This document shows, piece after piece, positions 8,345 through 16,503 of a stretch of 64,000 nt of DNA. Source of the DNA: Gaiellasilicea sp037720595 (GTDB taxonomy: Bacteria > Actinomycetota > Thermoleophilia > Gaiellales > Gaiellaceae); contig JBBJLW010000012.1 of assembly GCA_037720595.1 (NCBI GenBank), positions 33,812-97,811 on the forward strand. Reading direction: 5' to 3'. The notes under the pieces were generated by a model. The model saw nothing but the letters and a program-made list of their open reading frames with translations, was not told the DNA's origin and searched no databases. How positions within the stretch are numbered: the first letter of the stretch is position 1; each line of letters begins with the position of its first letter. The position numbers and the translations under genes were made by a program.

Positions 8345-9312
8345 TACCGGCCGCTGTTCCGGAGAACAACGTCGTCTCGGAGTCTGAAGCGCTGTTTCCC
8401 GTCCGCGGTCGTGAGGTCGATCGCGAGCGAGAGACTGATAGTGGCTAGCGGCGGCGACGGCAGCGAACTGCTTACGACCACGGCCGGGGAGCATCCCGCA
8501 CCTGGCGTCGCACAGCCGAGGTCGGAAAACGATGTCGAGCCAGCGGCCGCAGTCCCGATCAGCCGCAAGCCCTCGTTCGTCGATGTCCCGTCATCGCGGC
8601 CGTAAATCTTGAACGACGAAGCAGCCGGGTACGAGATCCAGGAGAGGTTGATCACGTTCGGCGTAATGGCCCCGAGCGTCACCTTTGCGATCTCTCCGGA
8701 GAGCTCCCCGGCGCCGGTAACGGCGGTGACCGCGTACGCGTAGGTGGTCTGCGCTTTGAAGAATCCGTCCGTGACCGTCGATCCGGGGACTGGCGTGTTC
8801 TGATCCGGCCCGGTCAAGGCCCGGTTGTATGAAAAAACGGAACTCGAAGCGAGAGACTCGGCCTTCTTTGTTCCAGTTCCGGAGCAGGCGTTACCGGCAT
8901 CCCTCCACAGCACGTACGGCGCAGCAACGCCCACCGCGCACCAGGTGAAATCCGCCGCTGTTGCCGCAACAGGCTTCTGGCAATAGCCTGGGAGCGTGAT
9001 CCTGAGCTCGGCGGCTGAGGGGATCGCGGCCGACGACGCGCAGCGGAGCTCTCGTCGCAACGCATCGAGCGCATTCCGGGCAGTCTGCTGCGCCTGGTAG
9101 CGGTTCGATTGATCCTGTTGAGTGTTCGAAGCCGACAGGAAGAGTGTCGTCATTCCGGCGAGGACGATCCCGAGGATCGCCAGGACCACCAGCATCTCCG
9201 AGATCGTCACGCCAGCCGAGTCGGCGGCTCTGATGCGGGTTCGGTGCAGCACGGTGCGCAGCTCGCTTCGGCGCCGTGACAGCCCTCGTCCGGTCGTGCG
9301 CTGCCCGATCAT
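8341..9312 (-). CDS. PilW-like minor pilin / pseudopilin
   Basis: A 323-residue prepilin-type protein. A long basic leader (about 34 residues) is followed by a cleavage-like Gly and a hydrophobic helix (VTISEMLVVLAILGIVL) with Glu at +5. The size and the C-terminal insert with a fibronectin-like stretch (about 160-245) suit a PilW/GspJ-like minor pilin that primes pilus assembly. It overlaps both neighbours by four bases. A later in-frame start would shorten the leader. The exact minor-pilin class is not certain. Confidence 0.75.
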   Translation of the reverse strand: MIGQRTTGRGLSRRRSELRTVLHRTRIRAADSAGVTISEMLVVLAILGIVLAGMTTLFLSASNTQQDQSNRYQAQQTARNALDALRRELRCASSAAIPSAAELRITLPGYCQKPVAATAADFTWCAVGVAAPYVLWRDAGNACSGTGTKKAESLASSSVFSYNRALTGPDQNTPVPGSTVTDGFFKAQTTYAYAVTAVTGAGELSGEIAKVTLGAITPNVINLSWISYPAASSFKIYGRDDGTSTNEGLRLIGTAAAGSTSFSDLGCATPGAGCSPAVVVSSSLPSPPLATISLSLAIDLTTADGKQRFRLRDDVVLRNSGRY

Positions 9313-10547
9313 GCGATGCGGAGGGCGTTGACCTCGTTTGACGCCCCGGTTGCCGGGTCGGTCGGCGTCGGCTCATTTGCTTCGTCGAACTCGGCCTGTG
9401 CTCGAGCGGCGTCATCCACCGTCTGTTCCTTCAAGGCGTGATCGAGCGCGATCAGGAAGTCGTGGCGGTTGGGGGCCGCGTTCGCAGCCGTCTCGCGGTC
9501 GACGTCGCCGGTGAGCACGAGGGCGATCAGGGCGTTGGACAGCGTTTGCATCTGGAAGAAGGAGCCGTCGGCAATCGCCTCGGAGATGTACTCGGGCTTG
9601 TTCTCGCGGATCAGTTCCGCGATCCGGCTGTTCGAGATCATCACCTCGACCGCCGCGACGCGGCCGCCGCCGACCCGCGGGAGGAGGCGCTGGCTGACGA
9701 CGCCCTTGAGGACGCCGGCGAGGATCGAGCGCACCTGCGGCTGCTTGATCGCCGGGAAGAACTCGACGAGCCGGCCGACGGTCTCCGAGGCGTCGACCGT
9801 GTGCATCGTCGAGAGCACGAGGTGGCCCGACTCGGCCGCCTGAAGGGCGGTCTCGGCGGTCTCGGCGTCGCGCAGCTCGCCGATCAGGATGATGTCTGGA
9901 TCCTGACGGAGCACGCGGCGAAGCGCTTCGTGGAACGATTGGGTGTCGAGGCCGACCTCGCGCTGGTTGACGATGCAGCCGGCGTCGGTATGGAGGATCT
10001 CGATCGGATCCTCGATCGTGACGATGTGCTGCCGGCGCGAGCGATTGATATGACCGATCACCGCCGCGAGCGTCGTCGTCTTGCCGGCGCCCGTCGCGCC
10101 GGTCACGAGCACGAGTCCGCGCTGCTCCTCGGCGAGACGCTCGACGCCGGGCGGGAGCCGGAGAGCCGCGAAGCTCGGAACTTCGCTCGGGATCACGCGC
10201 ATGGCGAACGAGATCTCGCCGCGTTGCCGGAAAGCGTTGACGCGGAAGCGCGGCAGGCCGGGCCGCTGGTAGGCGACGTCGAGCTCGCCCGTTTCCTCAA
10301 AGGCGGCGAGCCTCGCAGGAGTCGATGCGCCCACCTCCTGAAGGACTTCCTCGAGCTCATCGCTGTCAAGCGACTGCCAGCCTTCCAACACCCCGAGCTG
10401 GCCGTCGAAGCGGATCACGGGCGGTTGTCCGATCTTGAAATGGATATCGCTCGCTCCGCGGTCGACGGCGCCGTGCAGAACCTGGTTCAACTCCACGCGT
10501 CTCACATCGACATCGGCGGGGTCGGGCTTGAGAGAGCGTTCATCCAT
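9309..10547 (-). CDS. PilT/PilU-like secretion ATPase
   Basis: A 412-residue second retraction-type ATPase. It shows ASDIHFKIGQPPVIRFDG near the N-terminus, Walker A GATGAGKTT at residues 150-158, EDPIEI, Walker B (DIILIGELRD) and a GHLVLSTMHT His box. A C-terminal extension rich in Ala/Asp/Glu is not shared with the PilT at 3336-4499. The ATG at 10547 overlaps the end of the upstream PilX-like gene; the open frame to 10619 lies inside that gene. It may act like PilU, assisting retraction, or serve pseudopilus-type secretion. Confidence 0.88.
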   Translation of the reverse strand: MDERSLKPDPADVDVRRVELNQVLHGAVDRGASDIHFKIGQPPVIRFDGQLGVLEGWQSLDSDELEEVLQEVGASTPARLAAFEETGELDVAYQRPGLPRFRVNAFRQRGEISFAMRVIPSEVPSFAALRLPPGVERLAEEQRGLVLVTGATGAGKTTTLAAVIGHINRSRRQHIVTIEDPIEILHTDAGCIVNQREVGLDTQSFHEALRRVLRQDPDIILIGELRDAETAETALQAAESGHLVLSTMHTVDASETVGRLVEFFPAIKQPQVRSILAGVLKGVVSQRLLPRVGGGRVAAVEVMISNSRIAELIRENKPEYISEAIADGSFFQMQTLSNALIALVLTGDVDRETAANAAPNRHDFLIALDHALKEQTVDDAARAQAEFDEANEPTPTDPATGASNEVNALRIA

Positions 10548-10548
10548 C

Positions 10549-12375
10549 TCAGCCGCCGCCGAACTGCCGGGGAGGCAGGATCTGCGCGGTGGGGACGGGC
10601 CCGATCGCGCTGTTGCCACCCGACGGCGCGAAGTTCAGAGGCGGGAAGGTGAGCAGACCTGTCTGACCCGCGGTCACATCGTTGTAGACGCTGATCATCG
10701 GACCTTGCATCTCCGAGGTCGTCGCGACCTCGATGTCCTTGTTCGCGATTAGACCGCCCTGGAATTTCGACGTCTTCAGGACGATCCCGTCGCCGCTCAA
10801 GACAGTGTTGCCCTGGTTCTGCGTGGTGTCGTAGCCGCCGTCACCGTCCGCGACCACAATGAATGAGCTGAGATCGGGATCCCAGGCACCCGCCGTTCCG
10901 TCGCAGACGGTGCCCATGCCGCTACCGACCGTCTTCACGCACATCAGCGAGTTCTTCATCATGAACGTGCCGGTGAGGATGAGCGCGCCCTGCCCGGCGA
11001 CCGTAGCCTGCGCGTTCGGCGGGCTGTCGATGGTCGCGCTTCCGTCGATGAAGACGGTGCCCTCTACGGTCAGTTTCTTGTTCTGGTTGTCCCATTTGAG
11101 GATGCCCTGGGCGGACCTGCACTCGTACGACCAGACGGATGCCGCACCCACCCCGCGCGGGGTCAGATTGATCGCCGGAGTTCCGGTCGGCGTCGCGCTG
11201 TTGTTGATCAGGTTGTCCGGGCCGCCCGCTCCGTCGAAGGTGAACGGAACGCTGCCGGTGGTGCACGGCGACCGGGGTCCGAGGTGAGCAGTCTCGTAGA
11301 GCCGTCCCATGTTGCTGTAGACGCCCGGCCCCGCGGCGGGCGCGAGAAGGGCGTTGTTGGGGTACGGATAGCAGCACGTCAACTGCGGGGTGTAGTCGAG
11401 GAAGTCCGGCGGGATGACGCTGCCCGTCGTGACTCCCCAGAGCTGGTCGATCTTGGGCTGGGCGAAGGTGATGTCTCCGTAGCGGCAGGAATGGATCGCG
11501 CTGTAGTTGTCGTAGGCCCTCGTCTTACACCCGCCCACGACGTAGATCTCGCCAAGGCTGTACGTGTTGTTGGCAGGGGGGCACGCTGGTACAGGGGACG
11601 GAGCACCACAGTTGGGGGGTTTCAGAATGCACGCAGGCTCAGTTGGTCCACCGCAGTTCACATGGCCAAACCTGTTCGCATTCTGTTCTCCGTGCATGAC
11701 CCCGCCGACGGCCGCACGATTCGGCGAGGACGGATCGTTCCCGATGAACTCGCTGATCGCGGAGGAGTTCTGCAGGTAAAGATCCCTCGTCGCGTAGATA
11801 GGTGACGCGACATCGACGGACTGCGGGAACGTGAGATCGAGCTTGGAGTAGATGAAGTTGAGCGGGTTATTGTCCCCGATCTCCGTGACCGTCGGGATTA
11901 TGATCGGAACCACTGCCCTTACCGTTCGTACGACTGGCGAGGCACTCGGTCCCGTGGGGTTGGTCACACGTCCCCTGGACGTGAGGTTCCACTGGTAACT
12001 CCAGCCGGAGCCGATCGGCGCGGGCGCGATGACGCCCGACCAGTCGACCGAGCCCGTAGTGTAGGTGGTGGTTCGCGCGGGCGTGAGCAGGGTCGTGACG
12101 CCCGGGTAGCATTCCACGCACGGATAATTCTGGTTGAGCACGGCGAGCGCATTGCCCAACCCTGCCTCGGCGAGGGCGGTCGCCTTCTGGCCGGCGTTCA
12201 CGCGCTTCGAGTCGCGAGCCCCTGACGCCGTGAAGGTGATCACGGTCGTGAGCACAATCGTCAGGACGAGCATGATCCCGAGCGCCATCACGAGCGCGAT
12301 CCCTGACTCGTCTCTGAGATTGGTAGGTCGTCTACGCAGGGCAATGCCTCGCGATAAAGTCGTACTCCGCCGCAT
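10549..12375 (-). CDS. PilX-like pilus assembly protein with large C-terminal domain
   Basis: A 608-residue protein that begins with a prepilin-like segment (DESGIALVMALGIMLVLTI), of the kind annotated as PilX N-terminal. An ectodomain of about 540 residues follows, rich in Cys, Gly and Asn. The second half resembles bactofilin/polymer-forming repeats (KLTVEGTVFIDGSATI, then GQGALILTGTFMM). It is likely a tip-associated or minor pilin. As first gene of the minus-strand run, it probably carries the operon promoter just upstream (12376-12490), where the ACCCC-N5-GGGGT motif occurs. Confidence 0.75.
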   Translation of the reverse strand: MRRSTTLSRGIALRRRPTNLRDESGIALVMALGIMLVLTIVLTTVITFTASGARDSKRVNAGQKATALAEAGLGNALAVLNQNYPCVECYPGVTTLLTPARTTTYTTGSVDWSGVIAPAPIGSGWSYQWNLTSRGRVTNPTGPSASPVVRTVRAVVPIIIPTVTEIGDNNPLNFIYSKLDLTFPQSVDVASPIYATRDLYLQNSSAISEFIGNDPSSPNRAAVGGVMHGEQNANRFGHVNCGGPTEPACILKPPNCGAPSPVPACPPANNTYSLGEIYVVGGCKTRAYDNYSAIHSCRYGDITFAQPKIDQLWGVTTGSVIPPDFLDYTPQLTCCYPYPNNALLAPAAGPGVYSNMGRLYETAHLGPRSPCTTGSVPFTFDGAGGPDNLINNSATPTGTPAINLTPRGVGAASVWSYECRSAQGILKWDNQNKKLTVEGTVFIDGSATIDSPPNAQATVAGQGALILTGTFMMKNSLMCVKTVGSGMGTVCDGTAGAWDPDLSSFIVVADGDGGYDTTQNQGNTVLSGDGIVLKTSKFQGGLIANKDIEVATTSEMQGPMISVYNDVTAGQTGLLTFPPLNFAPSGGNSAIGPVPTAQILPPRQFGGG

Positions 12376-12409
12376 GACCGAAGGATCGGTGTTGGCAGTT
12401 TACACCGGC

Positions 12410-12424
12410 ACCCCCAAAAGGGGT
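12410..12424. promoter_or_regulatory. ACCCC-N5-GGGGT palindrome upstream of the pilX-like operon
   Basis: A perfect inverted repeat with an AT-rich core, 35 bases upstream of the start of the PilX-like gene. It matches the copy upstream of pilA in both arm sequence and spacing, which supports a common pilus regulator. Confidence 0.5.
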
Positions 12425-12462
12425 AGCCGCCACGCGTCGCAGGGCGACGCCGTCCGACGCGT

Positions 12463-12477
12463 ACCCCCTAATGGGGG
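12463..12477. promoter_or_regulatory. Third copy of the CCCC/GGGG palindrome
   Basis: ACCCC, five bases, then GGGGG: one mismatch from the pilus motif, with a five-base CCCCC/GGGGG core. It lies between the divergent PilX-like and HD-GYP genes, so it could control either or both. Confidence 0.4.
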
Positions 12478-12567
12478 AGTGACTCAAACTTGTTCAAGGT
12501 CGATGCTCCCTCGGGGACCGCACCGTGCGCGGCCTCGCTTACTGTGGCTGAAACAGAGACGACACCC

Positions 12568-13206
12568 ATGACGCTCCAGGCCGAGGCCGTCACCGACGGG
12601 GCGGCGACTGTCGAAGCCCTCTCGCGCGCGCTCGAGCTGCATGACTACCGTCGCGGCGAGTTCGGTGAGACCTGCGCCCACACGGAGCGCGTGACCCGGC
12701 TCGCGCTGGCGCTCACCGCGAAGGTGGCCCCGGAGCTCCTGCTCGATCCTCAGCTCGCGTTCGGCTTCCGGCTCCACGACATCGGGATGATCGGGATCCC
12801 GAGCTCGACCCTGATCAAGCCTGGCCCGCTGAGCCCGACCGAGGTCGACGAGATCCGCGAGCACCCGTGGCTCGGCGAGCGCATCGTCGCGCCCGTGACG
12901 GCCCTGAGCGGCGTCGCGCGGGAGGTGATCGCTTGCCATCACGAGCGGTGGAACGGAAGCGGCTACCCGCGGGGACTGCGGGGCCACGAGATCCCACTGC
13001 CGGCGCGGATCTTCGCGATCGTCGACGCATTCGACGCGATCATGCACGACCAGCCCTACCGCGAGGCGCTCGGAGTGGAAGCCGCCCGCGAGGAGATCCA
13101 CGCGAAGGCGGGCACCGATTTCGACCCCGAGCTGGCGCAGGTCTTCCTCACCCTCGACGAGGTCGTCGAGCCGGCAGAGCTCGCGTTCCCCGCCGAGACG
13201 ACGTAG
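12568..13206 (+). CDS. HD-GYP domain phosphodiesterase-like protein
   Basis: A 212-residue protein that is almost entirely an HD-GYP domain: HTERV, then the HD motif (FRLHDIGMIGIPS), HPWLGERI, HHERWNGSGYPRGL (the GYP motif) and the final DAFDAI metal ligand. Such domains hydrolyse cyclic-di-GMP. Since c-di-GMP often controls type IV pili, its divergent position next to the pilus operon suggests a role in motility switching (inference). The ATG at 12568 is chosen because it removes an unconserved N-terminus; the frame stays open to 12490. Confidence 0.85.
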   Translation: MTLQAEAVTDGAATVEALSRALELHDYRRGEFGETCAHTERVTRLALALTAKVAPELLLDPQLAFGFRLHDIGMIGIPSSTLIKPGPLSPTEVDEIREHPWLGERIVAPVTALSGVAREVIACHHERWNGSGYPRGLRGHEIPLPARIFAIVDAFDAIMHDQPYREALGVEAAREEIHAKAGTDFDPELAQVFLTLDEVVEPAELAFPAETT

Positions 13207-13227
13207 AGCTACAATCCCGCCCCACCT

Positions 13228-13309
13228 GGGGGTGTGCCCGAGCGGCCAAAGGGAACGGGCTGTAAACCCGTCGGCTCAGCCTACGGAGGTTCGAATCCTC
13301 CCGCCCCCA
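13228..13309 (+). tRNA. tRNA-Tyr (GTA)
   Basis: An 82-base gene with acceptor stem GGGGGTG/CGCCCCC, an anticodon stem ACGGG/CCCGT around loop CTGTAAA (anticodon GTA), a long class II variable arm as expected for tRNA-Tyr, and T-arm GGAGG-TTCGAAT-CCTCC. CCA is not encoded. Confidence 0.97.
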
Positions 13310-13386
13310 CTTTCGCACGCGCCGGACCATCGCCGCGCGCAGCGGCGATTCGACGCGCGCAGACGAGCCGCTAGTGTGTCACCTCT

Positions 13387-13459
13387 GCCCTCTTAGCTCA
13401 GTTGGTAGAGCACCTCCATGGTAAGGAGGGGGTCGACGGTTCGAGTCCGTCAGAGGGCT
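13387..13459 (+). tRNA. tRNA-Thr (GGT), the integration target
   Basis: A 73-base gene: acceptor GCCCTCT/AGAGGGC, anticodon stem CCTCC/GGAGG with loop ATGGTAA (anticodon GGT), T-stem GACGG/CCGTC. CCA is not encoded. The 3' half, from the anticodon to the end, recurs six times downstream as att copies, so this is the attB site for the whole island. If crossover falls in the anticodon region, the 3' half present here was brought in by the most recently integrated element. Confidence 0.98.
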
Positions 13460-13530
13460 TTTACAGAAAGACCTGCAAAGACGCATCTTCCTGATATGGC
13501 ATGACTCCAGCGTACTTTCGCTCCTCTCAG

Positions 13531-13553
13531 TTGGGGACAACTCTTGGGGACAA
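13531..13553. repeat. Arm-type direct repeat pair, E1 left end
   Basis: TTGGGGACAA occurs twice with starts 13 bases apart, 71 bases past the tRNA-Thr end. The surrounding 13460-13794 holds no gene that I can support. The phase and position suit integrase arm-binding sites. Confidence 0.55.
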
Positions 13554-13794
13554 GTGTGTGCGGATCGCGCGCAATCGACGTCGGGCGCCATGACCTGTAC
13601 TCGCTGCACTGGATCGCACCCTCCCGGCACTCGCGGCGCGAGCACGAGGGCACAACAACCGACCAGTCGTCGGCACGCGGGTCGGCTGTGCTGCTCGGCT
13701 CGCGGGGAGGCGTGGAACGTCGGAGGATCGCAGCGGCGGGCGAGTTGCCCGCTACCGGTCAGGATCGGAACGGCTTAGGGATCGCGGCGACACG

Positions 13795-14290
13795 TCAGCC
13801 GACTGCGGTGAGCCTTTCCAGGTGCTTTTCGGCGTGGAGCTTCAGGACCCGACCGGCGTTCGACAGCGGGTAGGCGGCGTACTGGTGCGCGAGCGTGACG
13901 GGGATCGTCGCGTTCTCGTAGAGCCGGGTGCCCAGCCCGTCGAGGAGCCGACACGTCGATCGGAGGGTTGGGTAGTCGTTGAGGTCGAGCGTCTCGTGCG
14001 GTTGCAGGCCCACGCTCGCAAGGGGCGGCACGGTCAGCGTGTACATCTGCCCGGTCACAGATCGGTAGAAGAAGTGTCGGCCGTAGTAGGTGTCTTTGCC
14101 GTGCGGGCTCCCTCGGAACGTGATGTACCGCTCGACGTAGTCCTCGTCCAGCGTCATGAGTCTGCCCTCGGGCACACGGCGCGTGATCGCCATCGCGTGA
14201 TCGTTGAAGAAGCCGCTCTTCTCGAGGCCGAACACAATCGGGAGGCCGAAGCCGCGTTCGCGCTGCTCGGCCGCGACCTGCTGGAGCCGC
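13795..14290 (-). pseudogene. C-terminal fragment of a NurA-like nuclease
   Basis: The frame reads about 165 residues of a NurA-type domain: GLEKSGFFNDHAMAI, then YGRHFFYRSVTGQMY, VPPL, DYPTL and a final NATIPVTLAHQYAAYPLSNAGR. NurA is a 5'-3' nuclease that works with the HerA ATPase in end resection or in phage-defence modules. The N-terminal part is missing: at about 14290 the sequence switches to an IS256-like transposase fragment. No intact HerA partner is present. A PD-(D/E)XK-like fragment at 16504-17190 on the same strand may be another piece of the same lost module. Confidence 0.6.
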
Positions 14291-14550
14291 CTTCCTGGTC
14301 GAGACGCCGTTCACGTATGCCTCCAAGACGACCGCGACGATCGCCTGCTCGGAGCGGCGGCGCGGCTCCAGGAACGACGGGAAGTAGGCCGCGCCGGAGC
14401 GCTTGCGCGGGATCGCGAGCTCGAATCTCGCCCACCCGCGTCTCCCAGTCGTGGTGCTCCTCTCATCGATTCGTGGATGAACCGACGAGTCTGGAGCCCG
14501 CGGTGGCCGGAACAACTCTCCCCGGCCTACACGGGCGCCGTTACACCACT
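14291..14550 (-). pseudogene. IS256-family transposase fragment
   Basis: About 50 residues match the conserved IS256 N-terminal region (LAIPRKRSGAAYFPSFLEPR, then EQAIVAVVLEAYVNGVSTRK). The frame joins directly to the NurA-like fragment, so the element is truncated there. A frameshift just upstream separates the preceding WETRVGE stretch. The segment to about 14550 holds a GGCGCCGTTACACC-type end that may be the IS terminus. It is not functional. Confidence 0.7.
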
Positions 14551-14551
14551 T

Positions 14552-15133
14552 CTACCGACGTGACCGCACCGCGCGCCTGAGTTCGAGCAGCACCTCCCGC
14601 ACCGCGAGCGCCAACTCCTCGTTCCCGAGCCGGTCGCCGGCATCGAGGCGCGCGTGGGCCGAGGGCACGACCAGCTCGGAATCGATCACCAGTGCGCCGG
14701 CTCGCGTGAGGACGCGCCGTGCATCGGCCTGGGCGGAGCGCCCGCCCGACGGCGACGGGCTGGCCCCGATCACCGCCACGGTCTTCTCACGCAGCACGGC
14801 CCCCACCCGCGGTCTCGACGCCCAGTCGAGCATGTTCTTGAGCTGTCCGGGCAGCGACCCGTTGTACTCGGGGGTCACCACCAGCAGCGCGTCGGAGGCC
14901 GCGATCGTCTCGCGCAGCTCGAGCACCACGCCCGCCGGCGACGCCTCGTCGTCCTCGTCGAACGGCGGGATCGACTTCAGCCCGCCCCAGACGCGGACGC
15001 GCGCTCCGTGCGGCGCCCGAGCGACCGCGAGCTCAAGCAGACGACGGTTGTAGGACGCCGCGCGCAGGCTTCCGGCGATGCCGAGCACGCGCACCGCGTC
15101 GCGCTCGGTCGTCGGGTCCTCGTGGGCGCTCAT
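14552..15133 (-). CDS. NAD(P)H-dependent FMN reductase
   Basis: A 193-residue flavodoxin-fold reductase of the NADPH-dependent FMN reductase family. The phosphate-binding loop is GIAGSLRAASYNRRLLELA and the flavin-binding signature is TPEYNGSLPGQLKNMLDWAS. It probably reduces FMN, quinones or azo/nitro compounds. The start overlaps the stop of the DUF6069-like gene, so the two form an operon divergent from a MarR gene. That arrangement suggests induction by a phenolic or quinone-like compound. Confidence 0.88.
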   Translation of the reverse strand: MSAHEDPTTERDAVRVLGIAGSLRAASYNRRLLELAVARAPHGARVRVWGGLKSIPPFDEDDEASPAGVVLELRETIAASDALLVVTPEYNGSLPGQLKNMLDWASRPRVGAVLREKTVAVIGASPSPSGGRSAQADARRVLTRAGALVIDSELVVPSAHARLDAGDRLGNEELALAVREVLLELRRAVRSRR

Positions 15134-15588
15134 CGCGGCGCCCTCGCGGTCCGGGCCAGGGCGGGGATCACCAGAGCGGCGACGACGACATGCATCAGCA
15201 CCAGCGCCAGCCGGTTCGACGTGGTGATGCCACTACCGCTCAGCGGGCCGCCGAGCGACACCACGAGGGCGACCACGGCGATCACAGTCCACACCCGGCG
15301 CGGGCGAGCCGTCAGCCGCTCCAGCACCGCCAGCAGCGCCCAGCCCGCAAGCGAGCCGACCGCCGCCGCGAAGACGACATGGACCGCATCGATGTCCTCG
15401 GCCTGCGCCCCCACGCTCGCGGCGGGCCGGCGCAGATCCAGCCCGAAGACAACCTCCACGACGAACCAGGCGGCCAAGGCCGCCACGATCGCCGCACCCA
15501 CCGCCACCAGCCGCGCCCGCCGCCGACCGCTGCCGCGACTCACCGTGCCCTTTCGCGCTTCCTCACTCGTGTGCTCGATGCTGCTCAT
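15130..15588 (-). CDS. DUF6069-like four-helix membrane protein
   Basis: A 152-residue protein with four predicted membrane helices (about 27-48, 68-88, 98-118, 125-145), resembling the DUF6069 family of unknown function. The ATG at 15588 has a GGGAGG ribosome site. It overlaps the start of the FMN reductase, and the operator palindromes lie just upstream. Confidence 0.7.
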   Translation of the reverse strand: MSSIEHTSEEARKGTVSRGSGRRRARLVAVGAAIVAALAAWFVVEVVFGLDLRRPAASVGAQAEDIDAVHVVFAAAVGSLAGWALLAVLERLTARPRRVWTVIAVVALVVSLGGPLSGSGITTSNRLALVLMHVVVAALVIPALARTARAPR

Positions 15589-15608
15589 CGGAGACCTCCC
15601 TCGGTTTT

Positions 15609-15645
15609 GCATGACACCATCATGCAGTTCCGTGACGGTATCACG
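15609..15645. promoter_or_regulatory. Two MarR-type operators in the divergent promoter
   Basis: GCATGA-N5-TCATGC (15609-15625) and CGTGA-N5-TCACG (15631-15645) are both perfect inverted repeats. Their centres are 21 bases apart, two helical turns. They lie between the reductase operon and the MarR gene, so MarR probably binds both and represses in both directions. Confidence 0.65.
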
Positions 15646-15686
15646 AATATGGGTGATGCCGTCAACTTTTCGCTAGGCTGCCTGCA

Positions 15687-16136
15687 ATGAGCGACGCGAG
15701 GGAGATCGAGGGGGCCGCGCACATCTCGCGCGGGCTGGTGCGGCTGATGATGGTCGTGGACGACGTCTACATGCAGGTCAGCCGGGAGGTCGGGCTGACC
15801 GCTCAGCAGGCCCAGTTGCTCTGCGCCGTCCAGCGACCGGCGGCGGTCGGGCACGTCGCGGAGCTCCTGCGCTGCGACCGCTCGAACGTCAGCCACCTCG
15901 TCGACCGCGCCGCCGGCCGCGGGCTCATCCACCGGCGTGCCACCGAGACCGACGGCCGCGTCCGGCTCGTCGAGCTCAGCCCCGATGGCCAGCAACTCGT
16001 GCAACGGTTCATCCACACCCTTGGAGCACGATTCGAGACCCTGCTCGCCGATTGGCCCGACCAACGCCGGGACGACGCGCTCGAGACCCTCCACGCGCTC
16101 GCCGACGCGCTCGAGAACCAGCAGAAAGGGACCTAG
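15687..16136 (+). CDS. MarR-family transcriptional regulator
   Basis: A 149-residue winged-helix repressor. The helix-turn-helix is around VGHVAELLRCDRSNVSHLVD, and the wing around GLIHRRATETDGRVRLVELS. MarR proteins usually release DNA when bound to aromatic ligands. It is divergent from the FMN reductase operon and directly followed (stop TAG, then ATG) by a muconolactone isomerase-like gene, so the set looks like one aromatic- or quinone-responsive regulon. Confidence 0.9.
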   Translation: MSDAREIEGAAHISRGLVRLMMVVDDVYMQVSREVGLTAQQAQLLCAVQRPAAVGHVAELLRCDRSNVSHLVDRAAGRGLIHRRATETDGRVRLVELSPDGQQLVQRFIHTLGARFETLLADWPDQRRDDALETLHALADALENQQKGT

Positions 16137-16421
16137 ATGCAGTTCCTGGTCGAACTCGACATCGCCCTTCCGGCGATGGAGCCTGCGGAACGAGAACACC
16201 TGTTCACCGCAGAACGAGCAAGAGGCGAGGCACTCCGTGCCGCCGGATCGATCGAGCGCATCTGGCGGGTCGCTGATCGCCCAGCCAACGTCGGCATTTG
16301 GCGGGCGCAGGACGCCGACGTCCTCGACGCGCTTCTGCGATCGCTGCCGTTTTACCCGCACATGACCGCCCGCGTCACTCCGCTGGGACCACACGTCCTC
16401 GACGCCGGAGGCGACGAATAG
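16137..16421 (+). CDS. Muconolactone delta-isomerase-like protein
   Basis: A 94-residue ferredoxin-like protein of the muconolactone isomerase family (MQFLVELDIALP, then RAAGSIERIWRVADRPANVGIW). True catechol-branch isomerases have this size. No other catechol genes are near, so a different small-molecule role is possible. It abuts the MarR stop and is surely co-transcribed with it. Confidence 0.8.
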   Translation: MQFLVELDIALPAMEPAEREHLFTAERARGEALRAAGSIERIWRVADRPANVGIWRAQDADVLDALLRSLPFYPHMTARVTPLGPHVLDAGGDE

Positions 16422-16503
16422 ACATGGCAGGCGGCCGCTGCGTTACGAAGGCAGCTGCGGGACCTCGCCGACGCAGAGCACCTACCCGTCTTGATCCTCG
16501 ATT

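Noticed and set aside
13379..13645. Minus-strand open frames reading through tRNA-Thr and its copies (ending in LTDSNRRPPPYH-type peptides; also near 38319, 50705, 51445)
   Set aside because: These are translations of the tRNA 3' half and arm DNA; the peptide follows from the att sequence and is not a gene.
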